NCBI GenBank assembly: GCA_002104905.1
Contig: MCFE01000834.1
Span: 1-32,049 of the forward strand
Direction of reading: 5' to 3'
Length of the DNA stretch: 32,049 nucleotides
From: Basidiobolus meristosporus CBS 931.73
Lineage: Eukaryota; Basidiobolomycota; Basidiobolomycetes; Basidiobolales; Basidiobolaceae
The notes under the pieces were generated by a model that saw nothing but the letters and a program-made list of their open reading frames with translations, did not search any database and was not told the DNA's origin. Both the position numbers and the translations under genes were made by a program. This document shows positions 31,271 through 32,049 of the stretch, one piece after another (the stretch's first letter is position 1; each line of letters begins with the position of its first letter).

Positions 31271-31836
31271 AGCCTTCGAGGATCTAGGAGGCAGGACTGG
31301 CGGGCGGTCAGGCAAGACAGGCGAATGTTCGGACCAAAAAAGTGAAAGCTTGGTAGATCAGCCATGTTACTCAAGATCCCTTAATACAGAAATCCGTTGA
31401 AAGCATGTGTCTCATGGAAGTGATTAATGGACTGGGTGTCGGATCTGAGGAACATCAGCCAACCGGATGTCGAGAAACATGCAAAATAAATGCTGTCATG
31501 AGGCAGATTACCCAAATAAATACATCATGGGTTCTGGAGCTTTCCGCTTTACCCCACTTCTTAGTGCACATTGCAAACATCCACTCATCCTTCAGTCCTC
31601 ACTGCTCCACCCCGGGAGAAAAACTCGGTCCCTGAGGCGGTTGATTTCGCAGAAACATCAGTATCGGCTTGGGTGAAAAAAAGCGTGCTATTGAGATTAG
31701 GCAGTTTAACCGTAACTTTATATGAATCAAACATAGTGCCCTATTTTGGACACGGTTGAGATGAGGAATGCAGTTAGGTATGTTGATCAACGCTGTGAAG
31801 GAAGAAAAGCATGCATGATGAGTGAAAAGAAGGGAC
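31271..31836. other. Intergenic region between the SUMO-like frame and the transporter gene
   Basis: About 570 bp with only short, unconvincing frames on both strands. It should include the 3'UTR of the transporter gene (minus strand) near 31836. No transposon homology or RNA gene is recognised. Confidence 0.4.
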
Positions 31837-32049
31837 TCATTTCTTTTTTGGGTTGAGTACGTATGATGTCAGGCCAACAAGTATCGCTCCTCCAACCGCA
31901 TTCCCTAGAATGACGGGGATGAGATTCTTCACGATGAATTGGCCCACAGACACCTTAGCTCCGTACATCATTCCAACAGGGATATAAAACATATTGGCAA
32001 TTGAGTGCTCAAAGCCACAGATAGCAAAGGCAAAGACTGGCCACCAGAA
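31837..32049 (-). CDS. Formate/nitrite transporter (FNT family), C-terminal part
   Basis: The last 70 codons of a membrane protein, running off the window at 32049 and ending in TGA at 31839-31837. The translation reads FWWPVFAFAICGFEHSIANM, then FYIPVGMMYGAKVSVGQFIV, then KNLIPVILGNAVGGAILVGL, then TSYVLNPKKK. GFEHSIANM followed by NLIPVxLGNxVGG is the hallmark of the FNT channel family (FocA/NirC; the fungal nitrite transporter NitA). Two hydrophobic segments fit the last two transmembrane helices, and the tail is short and basic. Family members carry formate, nitrite or related small anions across the plasma membrane; the substrate cannot be told from this part. No intron is seen in this stretch. 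Confidence 0.88.
   Translation of the reverse strand, partial: FWWPVFAFAICGFEHSIANMFYIPVGMMYGAKVSVGQFIVKNLIPVILGNAVGGAILVGLTSYVLNPKKK

Overview
This window is fungal chromosomal DNA. It joins a gene-poor, AT-rich block of transposable-element wreckage (about 1-25950) to a compact gene block of more balanced base composition (about 26150-32049). Evidence for a fungus: an Mtr4-type helicase gene with three short introns (56-63 bp), a Sip5-type zinc-finger gene (a fungal family) with a 64 bp intron, a fungal-type formate/nitrite transporter end, and copia and Ty3/gypsy elements. Intron size and gene content suit a filamentous ascomycete with a repeat-rich genome (truffle-like genomes are one possibility). 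The species cannot be fixed from this sequence.

Repeat block, left to right. G: a very decayed plus-strand copia element (407-3520), preceded by its probable LTR. H: a minus-strand Ty3/gypsy integrase fragment (about 3521-4486). A: a minus-strand copia gag remnant (4487-4657) ending on an LTR (4658-5004). B: a minus-strand copia copy (5005-8690) carrying a nested solo LTR with a perfect 5 bp target duplication, followed by its 5' LTR (8691-9039). C: a plus-strand copia copy head-to-head with B (9040-about 12190). Next comes unassigned DNA and a decayed minus-strand Tnp2/CACTA-type transposase remnant (about 12700-14420). D: a minus-strand copia copy (about 14433-18496) with a 5' LTR (18497-18845), a large internal RT deletion and a 697 bp solo LTR of another family nested in gag. 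A truncated LTR, two 207-bp-spaced direct repeats and a solo LTR (19657-20004) follow. E: a complete, apparently intact copia element (20204-24890) with the perfect target duplication GTTTG, LTRs differing at one of 350 positions, and one uninterrupted Gag-Pol frame. F: a plus-strand 3' remnant of the same family with LTR (25205-25808), next to an inverted LTR scrap.

Gene block, all coding genes on the minus strand: mtr4 (26155-29520, four exons, 1061 residues), sip5 (29911-30904, two coding exons, 309 residues, plus a likely 5'UTR intron) and the 3' end of a formate/nitrite transporter gene (31837-32049). A short SUMO-like reading frame, probably broken, lies on the plus strand between sip5 and the transporter.

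The most interesting signal is in element E. Its primer-binding site is complementary to the anticodon stem-loop of initiator tRNA-Met, as in half-tRNA priming known for Drosophila copia and yeast Ty5. The AUG inside that site is in frame with Gag-Pol and may also be the translation start. Other notable points are CpG-biased decay of the older copies relative to E, a tract of perfect identity between the inverted copies B and C that ends at a mosaic junction, and an LTR shared between A and B that suggests LTR-LTR recombination.
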